NCBI GenBank assembly: GCA_025963615.1
Contig: JAOQAL010000178.1
Span: 1-7,378, forward strand
DNA: 7,378 bases
Origin: Chitinophagaceae bacterium
GTDB taxonomy: Bacteria; Bacteroidota; Bacteroidia; Chitinophagales; Chitinophagaceae
Direction of reading: 5' to 3'
Part shown: positions 6,320 through 7,378 of the stretch, in pieces
How the letters are laid out: the number at the start of each line of letters is the position of its first letter
Position numbering within the stretch: position 1 is the stretch's first letter
The notes under the pieces: model-generated
Told to the model about the DNA's origin: nothing
Databases searched by the model: none
The model's input: only the letters and a program-made list of their open reading frames with translations
Position numbers and translations under genes: made by a program

Positions 6320-6351
6320 TATTCCCAATGTCTACCAGGATATTGGGAATA
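6320..6351 (+). terminator. Hairpin between rpsO and pnp
   Basis: TATTCCCAAT (6320-6329) and ATTGGGAATA (6342-6351) form a perfect 10-bp stem, extendable by one G-U pair, with a loop of about 10 bases. The following bases ATCATTTTA are only moderately T-rich, so it may act as a partial terminator of rpsO, a processing site or a 3' stabiliser. A weaker stem-loop, TCCGCC-TGTT-GGTGGA (6247-6262, with one G-U pair), lies just after the rpsO stop. The remaining spacer from 6352 to 6532 contains no gene I can support and no convincing TAnnTTTG box for pnp. Confidence 0.5.
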
Positions 6352-6532
6352 ATCATTTTACAGGAAACCCCGAATCATTTTGCTTTTTACGGATATAGCA
6401 CATCTGTTAATTCAGTAAAGAACAGAATGATAATGAAGCGCAACAGAGTTGAATCCTGATCCACGATCTTGTTTCCTTACGATCACCTTGCACAAATAAG
6501 ACTTGCCAATAAATAAACACAAACAATAAACT

Positions 6533-7378
6533 ATGTTACAACAACCCATAAAAAAGACCTTTGATATAGGTGATGGCCGAATCGTTTCCATTGAAACCGG
6601 CCGACTTGCCCGCCAGGCTGACGGAGCAGTTACCATCTCGATCGGTAACTGCATGATCCTTGCCACTGTAGTTGCCAATAAAGAAGCAAAAGAAGGGCAG
6701 AGTTTTTTTCCGCTAACAGTAGATTACCAGGAAAAATTCGCTTCAGCAGGTCGCATCCCAGGCTCATTTTTCAAACGTGAAGCGAAGTTGAATGATTACG
6801 AGGTATTAACCAGCCGTTTGATTGACCGCGCCTTAAGGCCATTGTTTCCAGATGATTATTTATGTGAAGTTCAGGTACTTGTGTCGCTTATCTCAAGCGA
6901 TGCTGAAGTAATGCCAGATTCCATGGCTTGCCTGGCAGCTTCTGCAGCGCTGGCAGTTTCCGACATTCCCATTAAAGAAATAATTTCCGAAGTAAGGATA
7001 GCAAGGATAGATGGAAAATTTATAATCAATCCCAACCGCAGTGACCTTGAAACGGCGGATATGGATTTTATGATCGCCGCTACCGAAAAGAACCTGATGA
7101 TGGTTGAAGGCGAAAGCTATGAATGCAGCGAAGCAGATCTTTGTAAAGCATTGGAATTGGCTCATGACGCTATCCGCATACAAATAAAAGCGCAGCAGGA
7201 ATTGTGTGAACTGGTTGGGGCAAAAGAAAAACGGGATTATAAAAAACCAGTCCAGGATGAAGCCTTGCGTGAAAAAGTGAACGCGTTTGCAAAACAAAAA
7301 GTATATGAAGTAGCAAAAGGAAAATCCAGCAAGCACGATCGCAGCGATAAATTTGCGGTTATAAAAGATGAGTTGACA
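6533..7378 (+). CDS. pnp: Polynucleotide phosphorylase, N-terminal part (runs off right edge)
   Basis: 282 codons are present of a protein normally a little over 700 residues. PNPase is a trimeric 3'-5' exoribonuclease that degrades RNA phosphorolytically to nucleoside diphosphates and can also add tails; it works in mRNA turnover. The first RNase PH domain spans roughly residues 10-142, with GNCMILATVV (38-47), FFPLTVDYQEKFASAGRIPG (58-77), and the signature FFKRE plus EVLTSRLIDRALRPLFP (79-83 and 90-106), including the RNA/phosphate-binding arginines. SDAEVMPDSMACLAASAALAV (from 122) and the second part of the domain follow. From about 239 the all-helical linker domain begins. Catalytic residues of the second RNase PH domain and the KH and S1 domains are beyond the window. 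ATG 6533 gives the usual N-terminus. Being downstream of rpsO is the widely conserved order. Confidence 0.97.
   Translation, partial: MLQQPIKKTFDIGDGRIVSIETGRLARQADGAVTISIGNCMILATVVANKEAKEGQSFFPLTVDYQEKFASAGRIPGSFFKREAKLNDYEVLTSRLIDRALRPLFPDDYLCEVQVLVSLISSDAEVMPDSMACLAASAALAVSDIPIKEIISEVRIARIDGKFIINPNRSDLETADMDFMIAATEKNLMMVEGESYECSEADLCKALELAHDAIRIQIKAQQELCELVGAKEKRDYKKPVQDEALREKVNAFAKQKVYEVAKGKSSKHDRSDKFAVIKDELT

Noticed and set aside
6412..6678. Minus-strand ORF of 88 codons upstream of and into pnp
   Set aside because: About half is antisense to the conserved PNPase N-terminus and the remainder has no coding signature or promoter.
6893..7336. Minus-strand ORF of 147 codons rich in Phe and Tyr
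   Set aside because: Antisense to pnp; the aromatic-rich composition is what antisense of AAA/GAA-rich coding sequence produces.

Overview
The window looks like ordinary chromosome from a Bacteroidota bacterium, most likely of the Chitinophagaceae/Sphingobacteriia type. Three things point there. The -7 promoter boxes are of the Bacteroidota form TAnnTTTG, several lying a few bases before a start codon, and no Shine-Dalgarno sequences are evident. The proteins have Bacteroidota-style motifs: GSCFA protein, the GGCPMAGDELTGN variant of HMG-CoA lyase, and a DUF6134-like secreted protein. Composition is moderately AT-rich throughout.

Left part (1-1071): the N-terminal part of a secreted DUF6134-like protein runs off the left edge on the minus strand. 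Next comes a 36-codon minus-strand ORF for a tiny predicted secreted peptide, with its own consensus -7 box and a hairpin at its 3' end. A GC-rich inverted repeat lies between this and the next gene.

Centre left (1072-2986, plus strand): a two-gene unit encodes an HMG-CoA lyase-type enzyme and, 10 bases later, a GSCFA (SGNH-hydrolase-like) protein. This unit converges with the next group, and the two stop codons overlap by 10 bp.

Centre (2977-5812, minus strand, transcribed right to left): miaE (tRNA hydroxylase), then an N-acetylhexosamine-kinase-like APH-fold sugar kinase, then an aldose 1-epimerase 10 bases downstream. The kinase frame is interrupted by one in-frame amber codon, and its start region carries a 22-bp tandem duplication. 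Kinase plus epimerase suggests phosphorylation of a free hexose or N-acetylhexosamine at C1, with the epimerase supplying the right anomer.

Right part (5886-7378, plus strand): rpsO (ribosomal protein S15) has a consensus promoter and is followed, after 294 bp containing a 10-bp hairpin, by the N-terminal 282 codons of pnp (polynucleotide phosphorylase). This rpsO-pnp order is widely conserved.

I see no mobile element, CRISPR array, rRNA or tRNA, and no clear novel multi-gene system. The items most worth a second look are the amber-interrupted kinase with its duplicated start region and the short secreted-peptide ORF.
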